Position numbers and translations under genes: made by a program | Shown here: piece after piece, positions 38,501 through 49,929 of the stretch | Layout of the letters: the number at the start of each line of letters is the position of its first letter | How positions within the stretch are numbered: position 1 is the stretch's first letter | Notes under the pieces: generated by a model | What the model was told of the DNA's origin: nothing | The model's input: the letters and a program-made list of their open reading frames with translations, nothing else | The model's database searches: none | From: Acanthornis magna | Taxonomy: Eukaryota > Chordata > Aves > Passeriformes > Acanthizidae | Direction of reading: 5' to 3' | Assembly: GCA_036785705.1 (NCBI GenBank) | Contig: JAWUZG010000005.1 | Span: 2,666,001 to 2,730,000 of the forward strand | DNA length: 64,000 nt

Positions 38501-40140
38501 TTTTATTCTCTGAAACAAATTACTTTAGGAGAGCACAAAAGGATGGGAGTCACTTAACTAAATGTGGATACCTGCATGTAGGTATTGATACCTCAGCTTA
38601 CTATTTAAATTCTCTATATTATCTACATCTCTGTAAATAGGACAGAAAAATATTAATAAATGGGTTGGGATCCTGAGGGCAGGGCCTTTACAGAACACCA
38701 AACAGCTCTGCATTTTTTCAAGTTTCTCTTCATTCTGCAGGCTCTGTCACCCAAAAGGCCCTGTAAATTGCTGGTCACTTTATGGTGCCAGGTTGTTTTT
38801 TTTTGGTAGTGCTTAAAGGTAAGCTGAGTTGTTCTGAAAACAGGATAACAAAGCAAAGGTTACCCAGCACTCTTAAATAGATAGCCATTTAGACCCAAAT
38901 TCACTAGAAGCCTGTGATGTGCCTGAAATTAGAAAGCAAGTGTCTCCAGCTGATAAAACTGAATCCAGAGGAACACAACGCTGTGGTGACTGTAATAGTA
39001 TGACTGTATTGTGTAATAACTATAATAGTGATGGTATCTGCAAGTGTAACCATTAATTACTCTGCCTGTTTCTGCAAACTCTTTAGGAAGGAAAAATAAC
39101 ACCTATTTGACACATGTTGTGAAAATTAAATTTCCCAATAGACAGGAGAATAGAAATGTCTCTCCAATGTCAAACCAAGATCCCTTCTAACACGTTTTTG
39201 ACTCTCTGGGTGACCAATAGTAGATGCATAGGGGAGAAAAGATAAAATGTGACAAGTAGAATGGAACACTGGCTGGATTATAATTTCCTACTTTCATCAG
39301 TCTGTGGTTTAGGAATTTTCTGAGTCTGAGTTTGCTTTCGAAGCATCTTTTGTAATAGCCCAGAATGGTGTTTTCCCTCATGTATGCATCTATTTACTTT
39401 GATTGCTTCTGTCCTCTGGCATTGGGTCTTCCTGTCCAGCTCAGTGTCACATGAAGTGCATTCCAGGTGATTTAGGAGCCTAACACCCATTTTCAAAAGT
39501 GATATGTGAAACCAGGTCTTCTGAGAATCACTGGCTATTGCCCATAATGGGAGTTTTCTGGAGTGATTTTTGGAAAAAATGTTGCTGGAATCTGTGTAGG
39601 GTTTTGGGAATGAAGGTAGTGAATCAGTTAAATGCTATTTTGTGTCTGAAGAAGAAAGAAAAAAGGACAATAGAAATTGGATATGTTTAAGTTGGAATTA
39701 TCCAGTATTAGAGAATTTTACAGGTGACACGGGAGAAATGTCATTTCCACTGGTATAGTAGATATCTGAAATGCTATGGATGGAGAGCACTAGTTCCGCT
39801 TTTAGATGCGGTGTAAGCAAATAGAAAAACTGTATCATCTATGGCTAGTGCACAAGACCATAGTACAGTAAAAGATTTATTTATCAGGCAAACCTCTGTC
39901 CTGCTGTATCTCTGCCTCTGTTACAGGCACAAATATTCGTTTATTTTATGCTGTAGGTGGTCCTTGTCAAAGGGAAGGGGGAAGAGGGTCATCCCTGCTG
40001 TCCCCTTTTTTGTACTGACTTCTCCCCTAACACTTGCTAAAAGTAGCACTGACATCAGTCCAGGTCCTTTAACTTCTGAGGGAGAATGTGGAGAGAGCTG
40101 AAAGTGTCTACTACAAATACATAATTTTCTTTTCACTTCA
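35535..40140. other. Unannotated tract
   Basis: No gene supported. At 36000-36620 both strands carry long frames: 138 codons on plus (36201-36617, left end not an ATG) and protein-like minus blocks. They overlap each other and match no family I know. The rest is short-frame AT-rich DNA. Confidence 0.45.
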
Positions 40141-40167
40141 TTGTTCCCTCTCCATCTGACTTGGCAG

Positions 40168-40290
40168 GTGAGTGGGAATGGTGTGCAAATCGATCCCAAA
40201 GCAATCAATGACACGGCAGCTGGCCAGAGCTGAACACCGATGCACTGATCGCCTCCAAATCAATTCACATGCTGCTCTTGCTCAGGTTAC
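40168..40290. promoter_or_regulatory. Candidate conserved noncoding element
   Basis: A dense cluster of homeodomain- and Onecut-like motifs (AAATCGAT, CAATCAATGA, AAATCAATTC) in low-repeat DNA is typical of vertebrate developmental enhancers. Its core at 40184-40212 resembles 45485-45512. A pyrimidine tract ending TTGGCAG, followed by GTGAGT, sits at its left edge and resembles both an acceptor and a donor. Conservation cannot be shown from one sequence. Confidence 0.3.
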
Positions 40291-40299
40291 CTGCCACTT

Positions 40300-43200
40300 C
40301 AGCGGGGAGGGATGGATGGGGAACTGAGGAGAAAATTGCACAAAAAGTATTCTGGGACCTTTCTACACAGGCCACTTACATGCAACCCTCCTTCTCTCAT
40401 ACGTACGTTTATGCTGGATGTAAGGATATGATAAGATCACAATGCAGTGCCTTGTTTGAAACTCAGACATTGCTCAAAGGGAGCAGAGTGGGGCCCTGGA
40501 GAGTGCCTGGGAAATTGTGCCGAAGAGAGGGAGCAGTCCTGCATCTTCTTTGCTGTTTTCCACCTTGTTGTTAGATATTTAACTAGTCAAGCATTGCTGT
40601 TCAGATGTGCACAAGCTTAAATAATCCTGTGGAGTGTTGTGCCATGGGGAACTGTGGTTCCTAATTTCTAAACACTCCTCAAGGTGAGCGGCTTTTGTTT
40701 TGCTTTAATAAGCCAGGAGTTGTGCATGTCGAAAGTGCCTATTGTACAAAGATCTCAATTTACTTGGCAAACTTCCATGCATTAAGTCTCCCTGCTTTGC
40801 TGTCAAGGAGTGAGGTATTGTTATCTCCATTAAGAGCAAGTGAGCCAGGAATAAATGCCTCGTCTCTTCGTATTGCTGCTGTTTCCTTTTTTTTCCTTTC
40901 TTCTCATGGATAGTAGCCCTTAATTTAGAGTGTAGATTGTTGAGACTAGAGATGGTTCTGGCCCCTACAGAAGAGGGATGGCACCTCATCCCCATGCCAA
41001 CACGAGGACATCTCCCTTTTTCTTCTCCAAGTGGCTGGCTGTGTCCCAGTTCAGTGCTGTCCTTAGGGATTCTCTTGTCTGTGACACAGTTGCCATGGTC
41101 CCAAGGGAAGCAGTCAGCAAATAATTTAGGGGTTGGACCACCCAGTGGCCTCTTCTTCCTGCCAGTCACTGACATGAGACCTTGGCAAAAGGCTCAATCT
41201 TGCACGGGAACATGGATCCATATGCACAGGGGATAATCCTGCAGGGAACCCTATCCTACACTAGGGTAGCCCTGAACTGGGACCTTTGGCTTCATACATG
41301 GAACATGTCACTTGGGGAGGGGGAAATAAATGCAGTTGGCTGAGTGAATTGCTCAAAGCAATGCTGAAAGGCAGTGGCAGATCGGTGGAAAGACTTGAAT
41401 ATTGTGTGCTCCAGCCTGTGCTGCTGCTGCTTGCAATAGCACCAGTGCTGGATGATTGAATGTATTCACAGATTATTGCTCTGCACGTCCCCTTACAGTT
41501 TAGCGTGCCACGAGACCTGATGTGACACAGGAGCTGCGTTCCCCTTGGAAGGGAAGGTAGGAACAGCACGCACGGGACAGGTACAGCCACGTCAATAAGG
41601 AAGAACTGGCATTCATTTGTTTTGTTTATTGCCCATTAATTTTAAGGACCGCTGATACACTTGTCTGTTTTCAATAGTCCAATTGCCGCTAATCATAACA
41701 GGATGTAAATATTGGCCACTGCCTTGGGAACACAAGCAGTTTGTGGCAGAAGTTGTCTTTTTGCTCGGCACCTGATGAGGCCTTATTTCTGACTAGGAAC
41801 AACAGTTCAAAGGTTGCCTGTCACATGTGCTCTCCTGCTCTGAGATAAAGCTGGCAGGTGGAGCCAGGCAGGTGGCCGAGACTGTATGGCAGGGCCCAAG
41901 GGTGAGCTGCTGCCATTTGTGAGGTATTCTGAGCACAACAGGGAGGTCCAGGAAGAATTAAGTGTCTGAAACAACATAAGCACAATATTTCTTGCTGTTC
42001 ATCTGGAGAATGTTGTTCTCTCTGTTGTTTTATGTAAATTTTAAGAGGATACAAGATCATCTGCTGGTTGCAGTCCAGATTTATGGTGGGGTTTTGTTGG
42101 TGCTGGCTGGACAGTGGCATTGAAGTTGAGATGGAGTGTTTTACTCATCTGGTACTTGTGATTATGTAACAGGCATCTCTGAATCCCAGATGGATGGATC
42201 TCACCTACTCAGTATGGATACTAGTCAGATTTGCAAGGGGTTGGGGATGGAAAGTTGAGCTTCCAGAGCTATTTAGAACTTTTTTGTATTGACTTTCTTG
42301 AGAGAGTCCCATCTGCCATGGTTACATGTCAGCACAGGGCTGGCTGGCAGCATCTGGAGAGGGTTACCATGGTAATGCTTTGAATTACATGCCAAATTAT
42401 TTCACTATAGGTATGGAAAGTACATGATAACTAGATATGGCTTAAGGAATCTCCCAGCCCTTGGTGCACTCCTGATAGTCCTGTTTGAGTCGCAAAGAGA
42501 TTGGAGAGTGATTGTTGTCTTACTATGCTAAGAGTCTGGAGATGCTAATGACCATGAAAAAGCAGGATGGGTGGCACGGCTGAAGGTTCTCACAGTTAAT
42601 GGTGCTATTGTTTGACATGCTGGTGGTGCTCCACGTGTTTCTTCGTGTGATACGGAAACAAAGACTTTAGCATCTTGAGAATGGCTCTTGAGGATTCATT
42701 AGGCAACTTGCCCACATCTGGCCTACATCCAGATAAGTCAAGCTCCAGGGCAGGTGTCCATGTCGAAGTGTAACCTGAATCATTTTCTGCCCAGCTCTGA
42801 TCCCTCAGAAAAGCCCAGGGAGCTTTACTGAGCAAGCCCAGGGCTGTCTGGAGTTGGGCCAAGGCCAGAGCAAATTGGAGTCCTGTCTTCTGGCCTCCTC
42901 TGACTCTTGTGGGCTTGAGCTGCTTTCTTGGTGTCTGAACACTGGCTCTCACCTGGCAATAGAGCTATTTACTGTAATTCCAGCAGTCCCTGACTGCTAT
43001 GGGACACCCCTCAGAACTGGGAGCCTCCAGGACATACTGAATCTGAGCTACAGAGGTGCTGTCGTGGCAGGGAAAAGAACTGTTTGGGCAAAGCAGACAC
43101 AGTATTTTTTGCAGTAGGTATACAGATGGTATTTTGTCCTTTACTGGCTTTGTGAGAACTTTTTAGAATAATCTCCTAAAATAGCTGAAATCTCTCTTGA

Positions 43201-43540
43201 GCTTTAACCCTTCAGGTCTGCTTTTGTTGAGCTTGGGACATCTGGTTAGTACATTTTTCCATCTCTAGAGTGTGGGGATGGAAGACAATACTTATTACTA
43301 CCTTCTGATTGCATCCTTAATCATTCCCATGTTTGGCTGTTATTTGGAAGTAACAGCCTGGATTACAACTGTTTTCTTGTCTGTGAGAACAAGATCTAAT
43401 TCTTCATTCTTGAGTGAGGTTCCTCTGCTGTCCCACTGACACACTGAGCTCTGACCCAGAGAGGGGGTTGCACTCTTATAACTCTTCTGTGGCCTGTTGG
43501 AGCCTCTCCTCCTGCAGGCCTTTAGTGAATGATGGAAGGA
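40300..43540. other. Unannotated tract
   Basis: No supported exon. Several 80-156-codon frames overlap on opposite strands (for example 40705-41175 minus), as expected for slightly GC-richer noncoding DNA. The part around 41650-41810 is low in repeats and could be regulatory, but nothing specific can be shown. Confidence 0.45.
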
Positions 43541-43544
43541 GGCA

Positions 43545-44005
43545 CAGAAACACAGAACTGGTCAGGTTGGGAAGTACCACAGTGAGGCATCTGGTCCAAA
43601 CTCCCTGCTCAAGCAGGGTCATCCCAGAGCACGTGGCACAGGATTGTGCCCAGACAGTTCTGGAATATCTCCAGTGGGGGAGACTCCACACCCTCTCTGG
43701 GCAATCTATTCCAGTTCTCAGTCACACAAACAGTAAAGTTCTTCCTCATATTTAGGTGGAACTTCCCAGACATCAGTTTCTGCCTATTGCCTCTTGTCCT
43801 ATTGGTTGGCACCACTGAGAAGAGTCTGGTTCCATCTTCTCAGCATGCTCATTTTAGATATTCATACATATTAATGAGGTTCCCTCGAAGTTGTCTTTTC
43901 TTTAGGCTGAACAGGCCCAACTCCCTCAGCTTTTCTTTGTGAAAGAGATACTCCAGTCCTTTTATCATCTTTGTAGCCCTCCTCTGGACTTGCTCTGACA
44001 GTTCC
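43545..44005 (-). mobile_element. CR1 LINE, 5'-truncated, with polymerase C-terminus
   Basis: On the minus strand this encodes the typical C-terminal tail of CR1 ORF2 in two frames. The frame near 44000-43850 carries the conserved VQRRATKMIKGLEYLFHKE and LRELGLFSLKKRQLRG region, and the frame near 43815-43609 carries the [19 protein letters not shown] motif. The 3' untranslated end then runs to about 43545. The reverse-transcriptase and endonuclease domains are absent, and a frameshift separates the two parts, so it is inactive. The 5' truncation point lies at about 44000-44010, directly at the start of a CpG island. This subfamily differs from the fragment at 1803, which is only 3' sequence. 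Confidence 0.93.
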
Positions 44006-44009
44006 GTGC

Positions 44010-44580
44010 CCATCTTCCGTCGGGCAGTTACGACTTTGGGCACTTTTTCCCAGCACCGCTGAGCTTGAAAACCCACCAGCGTCAGTCCCGAGCGAGGAAA
44101 ACCCAGCGGGAGGTGTTCTTTTCGGGCAGGCGCTCCCGCGGCTGCGGGGGCGGGTCAGCGTCCCGGGCCACGGCGGCAGCGGGGCCGGCAGAGCCGCGCT
44201 CAGGCCGCACGGGGGCGCCGCCCGCCCGCGGACGCGGCGGTGGCGGCGGGACAAAGGCAGCGCTGCCGCCCGGCACCGCCCCGGGCTGGCACCGGCACCG
44301 GCACCGGCACGGACCGGGGCACGGCACTCCGGCCTGGGAAAGGGACACGGGACCCTGGGCTGGACACGGGCACACGGGACTCTGCGATGGGACCGGGCCG
44401 GGCAGGGACGTGGGACCCCGGGCACGTAGCGGGCTGGGCAGGGGTACATGGGACCTTGGGCTGGAGAGGGGCACACGGAACTCCGGCCGGGAGGGGGCTG
44501 CCAGTGAAGGAGGCTGCCCGCGGATTCACGCCTGCGGTTTACATTATCGAACCTTCCAGCCGCAGGAAAAGCCCGGGAGG
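44010..44580. promoter_or_regulatory. CpG island, probable promoter
   Basis: An abrupt rise to very high GC and CpG content starts exactly where CR1 homology stops. It contains a GGCACC hexanucleotide run (44288-44312) and a loosely repeated CACGGGAC / TGGGACC / GGGCTGG pattern from about 44340 to 44490. Long frames run on both strands (306 codons on minus from 44791 to 43871, 173 codons on plus from 44065), but the minus frame reads straight into the CR1 tail and the composition is Pro/Arg/Gly-rich. I treat them as by-products of GC richness. A first exon could lie here, but I cannot place one. Confidence 0.65.
44288..44312 (+). repeat. GGCACC hexanucleotide repeat
   Basis: Three exact GGCACC units followed by GGCACGG, inside the CpG island. 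Confidence 0.85.
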
Positions 44581-44586
44581 GAGTGA

Positions 44587-44900
44587 AATTTGTTTCTTTT
44601 TTATTTTTTTCCTTATTTTTTTTTTTTTTTAAATTTTTAAAAAATTTTTCAAGAGCTAATGAGCGCGATGCTTTTGGGCAAGATCCCATCAGTTCCTTTG
44701 CCGGGCCGGGGAGGGAAATCACTTGTACTTTCGTTCCCCTCTTTGATCCCAGCCAGTATGTAAAAGAATTGCAATTACACTTAAGCAGCACCTTTTACCC
44801 CACAGCCTCCAAATTCAAATACGAACCTGAAGATCAGCTTCTGCCTTTTTATTTTCTTTCTTATTTTTTTTTTCTTTTCTTTTTTTTTTTTTTTTATGGT
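44587..44900. repeat. T-rich low-complexity tracts
   Basis: Two T-rich tracts (about 44594-44650 and 44858-44897) flank unique sequence directly after the CpG island. They may be degenerate retroposon tails or simple low-complexity DNA. Confidence 0.7.
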
Positions 44901-45009
44901 CCCGCAAAAACTTTTCGGATGGGCGCTCTGGCTTTTCCCTGATCTTCCCTCTACGATCTCCCTTTTGTCGGTTGTACGGGCTGAAGTCCCCTGGGTGGCA
45001 GCCCGAGCT

Positions 45010-45990
45010 ACTCATTCATCATCATAACAACCGTTTAGTGTAAAATTAACAACAACTTAACTACTACAGCAATAAACATGGTCCTGCATTACCACAGATT
45101 GATGAGGATTACTTAGTTACAATCAGCTGGGGCACAGACAGGCTGCCAAATCAATAGCTTTCCCAAAGTTTAAAACTTCATCTCCTCCCTTTAGTGTTGC
45201 TGATGCTCGGGGGCTTGTTTGTGGCTGGGTTGGGAGGAGGAAAAGGGAAGGAGGGGAATTTCCTTCCCCCCACCCCCCGGAAAGTTGGCACTTAGTATTT
45301 GCTTTGTGGGAAGATGAGGACAAAGTCCTCAGCGTGCATCTGTTCATACACCTGATTTCTTCAGCTTTTATCTTGAAAAGGGTCCGATTGGTTGATTATC
45401 TAAATATATTTTGCCTTTAATTCCTTCACAGTTTATATTTGCAGCTTAACCTCCTAAAAGGCAGCAGCGGACCCCTAAACGAGCTGCCAATCGATCCCGA
45501 AACAACAATGCATGAGAAAGAGGGAGCTCTCAAGCAAATCGGTCCTCGCTCCCACTAACACAATGTGCTGGTTATCTGGCTCTCGTTCCCCTGTAAACTC
45601 GGAAGCGTTCATCACGAGAAACAAAGGACGAGGCGAAAATAACTAAGTGCACCTAGAGCTGCATCCAAACAAAAGAAGAAAAAGCCTAAACAAACCCAAG
45701 GTTTTCTATTTCTTCCTGAGCCAAGTAATCCCTTTGATTACATCTAATACCTGCCAAAACCCAGATGGTATGCCCACCCATCGCACAGTGTGATAATGCC
45801 ACATTGTGAAATCTACCCATTAATATTAATTGTCAGCTAGAGAATCTGTCTGAACTACTAAAGCTCGAGGTTGCCTTGAGAAAGCAGGGCATGATTTAGC
45901 AGGGATTTAAAGATAATTCTTATTCTTTCGTTCTCTATCTCGCATACGTAGAATGTTAAACAACAGGCCTAGAATGCGATTCCAATTTCT
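45010..45990. promoter_or_regulatory. Candidate conserved regulatory block
   Basis: About 1 kb of repeat-free DNA, rich in TAAT, ATCGAT, GATTA and TTATCT motifs and without open frames, has the texture of deeply conserved developmental enhancers. It includes a core at 45485-45512 similar to one at 40184, and a GGTTATCTGGC motif near 45570 also approximated at about 60205. Assigning it as conserved is pattern recognition, not proof. Confidence 0.35.
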
Positions 45991-46165
45991 GCCTCTCACA
46001 AATCTGATCTTAAACCACTGTGTACTTGGGGTCTCCACCTGATGACCAAAATATTACCTTAAATTGCTGTGGGTGTGCAGGCTCCACATACGTATGCTGT
46101 GCTGCCCTGACTGAGTCCCAACTCCCTGCTCAAGACAGACATGCCCTACCAAGCACACGTGATGT

Positions 46166-46221
46166 TTTCTTCTTTCTTTCCATTGCTTCCCAATTTCTTC
46201 TTTCTTTCCATTGCTTCCCAA
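46166..46221 (+). repeat. 28-bp perfect tandem duplication
   Basis: Two exact head-to-tail copies (46166-46193 and 46194-46221) of a pyrimidine-rich unit beginning TTTCTTCTTTC and ending GCTTCCCAA. Perfect identity suggests a recent event. Confidence 0.93.
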
Positions 46222-49200
46222 ATACCCTTGCCATAATGGACTTGGTAATCCTTGAGAATTATTAAATAAGTCTTTTGGAAACTTTAAAAAAAATTGCAAA
46301 CTCAGTGGTTGAACATGGTGGGAAAAGAGGGAAAATGAGTGTAGAAGGATGTGAGGGTGTTGCAGTGGAGCTGCCTTCCTCAGGTTTTGAGGAACTACAG
46401 ATGGGGTTGGGACATAAAGGTCCTTGAATCCACTGAAAAGAGAAGTGTGAATGAGAGGAGTTAGGATAAATGGGTATCGTTCTCCATCCTGTTAGCTCTT
46501 GCCAGCTTCTCTCAAGCTCTGTTTTCAGAATAATAGTAATCATTACTTGTTACAATGCCTGGCTCTTGTCATTCATCTGTAGGCCTCAAAACCAGTTTCA
46601 AACTGATTGTGGCTCTGTTGACATGCAAAAAAGCAACCACAGGGTCCTGCTGTGGCCCAGGCCCTGCCCACAGAGGCAGGTCCTGGTCTGGACAGTACTG
46701 AACTGTCCAGCAAAGTAGTGATTAATTTTGATATATGTTGTTCTCAAAACGGCAGCAGCGCATGGCCTGTCACTAGACATGGCAAATTTTACATGGATGA
46801 GGGGTGAGCTCAAATGTTGGGCCTGAAGACATAAACATTTGTGTTTTAATCCCTAGCTACGCTGCTCTGTTACTAATCTCTACCATAGATGCTTTATGTA
46901 TGAGTGGTTCAAAGTAAGCTGGCACTTCTAGAATAGAGTGAAAAACGCATGCAAACGAGACTGTGGTAAAGCTACCGAGGCCTGGAAATTCAGGTTCCAA
47001 GGTCTGCTATTCTGTCCTTCCCTCATTCCTTTACATCGGGCTATTCTGCAGCAATTTAGGTAATAAGACTCTTTGAAATGGGAACAGTCAGGCATATAAA
47101 TATATGAATATGTAAATCGGATTTGTATTATCAGAGGTTCATATCAGTATAGGCGTACATGAAGATGTGCTGCTTTCTTTGTCGTTTTTCTTCCCACCGA
47201 AGTCCTTTGTGGCTCCTTTGTCTCCTTGCAGTAGGACCTGGGCCTCTCAGGATTTTACCAGAACAGCTTTTTGGTAATTTTTTAACCTTGGAAAGGTACA
47301 AACTGCACTTACTCAGCACCACCCCGAAAGCACCTTGGCCTGGGCTTTATAGAATGCCTGAAAATCTGCATGGCTTTCCCAAGCAGCTGCCACCACCCCC
47401 TCCAGCAGCTCTTGTGTCACGGGCAGCCAGCCTGGGCCTGCTCTGGTTACTTTCGCATCCTCTCCCCGGGATCAGCTGAGCGACACCAGGAAGAGAGAGA
47501 TGTGAAATAAAAATGGAACAAAGGACCCCTTTCCTGCCACTGCTGAAGCTGATGGGCAGTGTCCTGCTGACTTCAGCAACACCAATGTTGTTAAGAATAG
47601 GTCTGTTCTAAGCTCACTGTTGTGTCTGCAGCTCACATAGACTTCTCTTGAGTTAAACGTGTGTGCACATGCACGGTGAGGGGAAATGTACAGTTTTTGG
47701 CAATTGAAAGTTTAATCAAAAGGCCACTTTTCCCATCTGTTATTTTTGGGCCCAGCCTCCCAAGGGTCAGCTTGATAACATTTCACGCTGCTTCTAATCA
47801 ATTTTATACTAGGAAGCAGTGTGAGAGCTGACTACCAGAGAGCTGGAGTGGCATGGAGCTCAGCACTGGGAACATAGCTGGAAAAATATGTTGGGGATTT
47901 TGGGGCATAAACAAATGTTTCCTAATCTGGACTGCAACTCTGTCAGACATGTGCCGACAAGCAGATGTCGATTGGAGCTGAAAACCAGCAGGTTCTTCTA
48001 CAGTGTAACCTGTAAATCCACATCTTGACAGGCGTGTTGTGGTACGCAGAGCTGTAGTCTCTGAGAAATAAGGCAACACAGGAATCAGATCATGGAATCA
48101 AATAGAGTGATTATCACTGCCTTTTTTGCTTTATATAGACAAAGGGAGTAGGTGTTAGTTTGAACTCATTATATTCCATATGACTGTTTAGATCACACTT
48201 GATTTTTTGGAACTTGCAGCCTAGGAGGATTACATGATTTTGAAGACATGGGCCTTTTTTGTTGGCTGTTTCTCCCCTATGTCTCTTCCATCCTGTGCTT
48301 CTCTTCCATGACTGGACAAACACAGGCATATATAACTCCTGGGGGCTCTGTTCTTTGCTCCACACACCTTGTAGGGAACCACATGGGAACAACATATAAG
48401 AGGAAGAAGAGCTAAGAATAGTGGGGTCAGAGCTGGAGAAAGACTTTTCAGCAGGGCTGGCAAGACTGAATTTTGCTGCCTCAGCTGTGAGAGTTTGGGA
48501 TCAGGCTCGGTGACCTTGGAACTGTCAGAGGTTAGAGGGTGGGGAAAGGCTGCTGCTGCCAGAAGGGAGCTACTTTTCCAACCTGGGCTGCAGCAGTAAC
48601 ACTGGTTTTGGGGGACTTGATAGACCCTGACTGGTTGTTGAAGCAGTCAGCTGCTTCTCCTTGTCCCTTGAAACACAGGAACATTTATTTATCTGGACGA
48701 GCCTTAAAATATCAGGAAGAATCTACAGGGAATATGGTTGAGCCTGGTGCTTGTGCTCTGCTGTGTGCTTTTGGCAATGTGCAACTTCCATTTTCAGGGA
48801 TTTCTAGCATGTTTGCAGGCAGAAAATGCCAACAGCTCAGCTCCGTGGGCTGCACTGACCTCTGCTTTTCAAGTAGATTATTCCTACGTCGTTCTCAGTA
48901 GCACCTGTGGACTTGTGAGCCAAAGAAACCCAATTAGAATAACACCACATACTTTGCATTGCATGCAGCTGTGGCTCTTCCCGTGCCCAGGGCTGGTGCT
49001 TTTGACCAACAGTCGTTACTTTCTGTGGACAGGTTTCCTTCAGCACAGGCAGAGCACTTAGGGGTGGGTACTGCCTGTAGTGGCAGTGAGGGATCTGTAG
49101 GGTGCTGAGTGCCTGACCTCATTCCAAAGCTTGCTCTTGGGATAAGGAATGAGCTTCTTGAGGAGGTAATAGTGGGCAGTTTGGGATGGAGTGTGCCCTG

Positions 49201-49860
49201 TTGTGTCTATTTTGAAAATAAACAGTCTAATCTCAGAGGGAAGAAGTGAAATATTAATTTTGCTTTTAGCAAACACTACTCTTACCAGTGTATCTGAGTA
49301 GCGTTTTCGTTGTAGCCCACCCTGGAGGGTGGCTCTTCAGTGCTGCCAATAGAGTTCTGATGGTTTGGGCTTTTCTCAGTCTAAAGAATAAAGCTGGGAG
49401 AAAGCATCGGGTCTTCCAGCGTTTCAGCTGCTTCGGTGCCAAGGATTAGACCAAACTTAACCTTCATCAGCAGTTTAATCTAATGGTGTGGTTGTGCAGC
49501 TGATTTAAATCAGTGCTGCACTGGGTTGCTCTCTCCGCCCTGCAGCTGCGTGCTCTGTTCTGCTGCTGCTCCTCTCCTCTCGCTCGTTCCGTGCACTTTG
49601 CTAAACCAGCAAAAACCCTCTCGGCAAAAGGGAGCAAATATTTTTGTGTTGGCTTAGAGAGCTGGATGATGAGGTCAGCAAGGTGCCAGGGCCAGCCCTG
49701 GACTGATTCCACAAGTGGGGTGGGCCACCCTAACAGCTCACTGCTGCTGGGAAGAGCTTTTCCACAAGTGGTGTGGTGCGAGTCCTGTGGATGGTGGACC
49801 TCACTGGCCTGCGAAGTCTCAGCTTTCCATATCGAGAATCCCAGAGGATTCCCTGTGGCA
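46222..49860. other. Unannotated tract
   Basis: No exon or transposon I can support. Between 48539 and 49061 two overlapping plus frames (120 and 107 codons) occur. The second begins with a hydrophobic, signal-peptide-like stretch but has no ATG start. No family is recognised. Confidence 0.45.
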
Positions 49861-49867
49861 GGCCTCG

Positions 49868-49925
49868 GTGACTTGCCCAAAATGAAAAGTCAGCTGGTGG
49901 CAGAGCCAAGATCCCAAACTAACAT
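49868..49925 (-). mobile_element. Possible ancient MIR-like SINE fragment
   Basis: The plus strand reads GTGACTTGCCCAA, then after a short divergent stretch GTGGCAGAGCCAAGATCCC, in the same order and spacing as the complement of the MIR/CORE-SINE central region (TGACTTGCCCAAGG and GTGGCAGAGCCGGGATTC). The element would lie on the minus strand. The match is short and old, so it could be chance, but the two landmarks together are distinctive. Confidence 0.45.
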
Positions 49926-49929
49926 CAGA

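Noticed and set aside
43871..44791. 306-codon minus-strand frame
   Set aside because: It is a chance fusion of stop-poor CpG-island sequence with the CR1 polymerase tail. The upstream part is Pro/Arg/Ala-rich with no domain.
48738..49061. 107-codon frame with a signal-peptide-like start
   Set aside because: The start is TTG, no upstream ATG or clear exon boundary exists, and an overlapping 120-codon frame is equally open.
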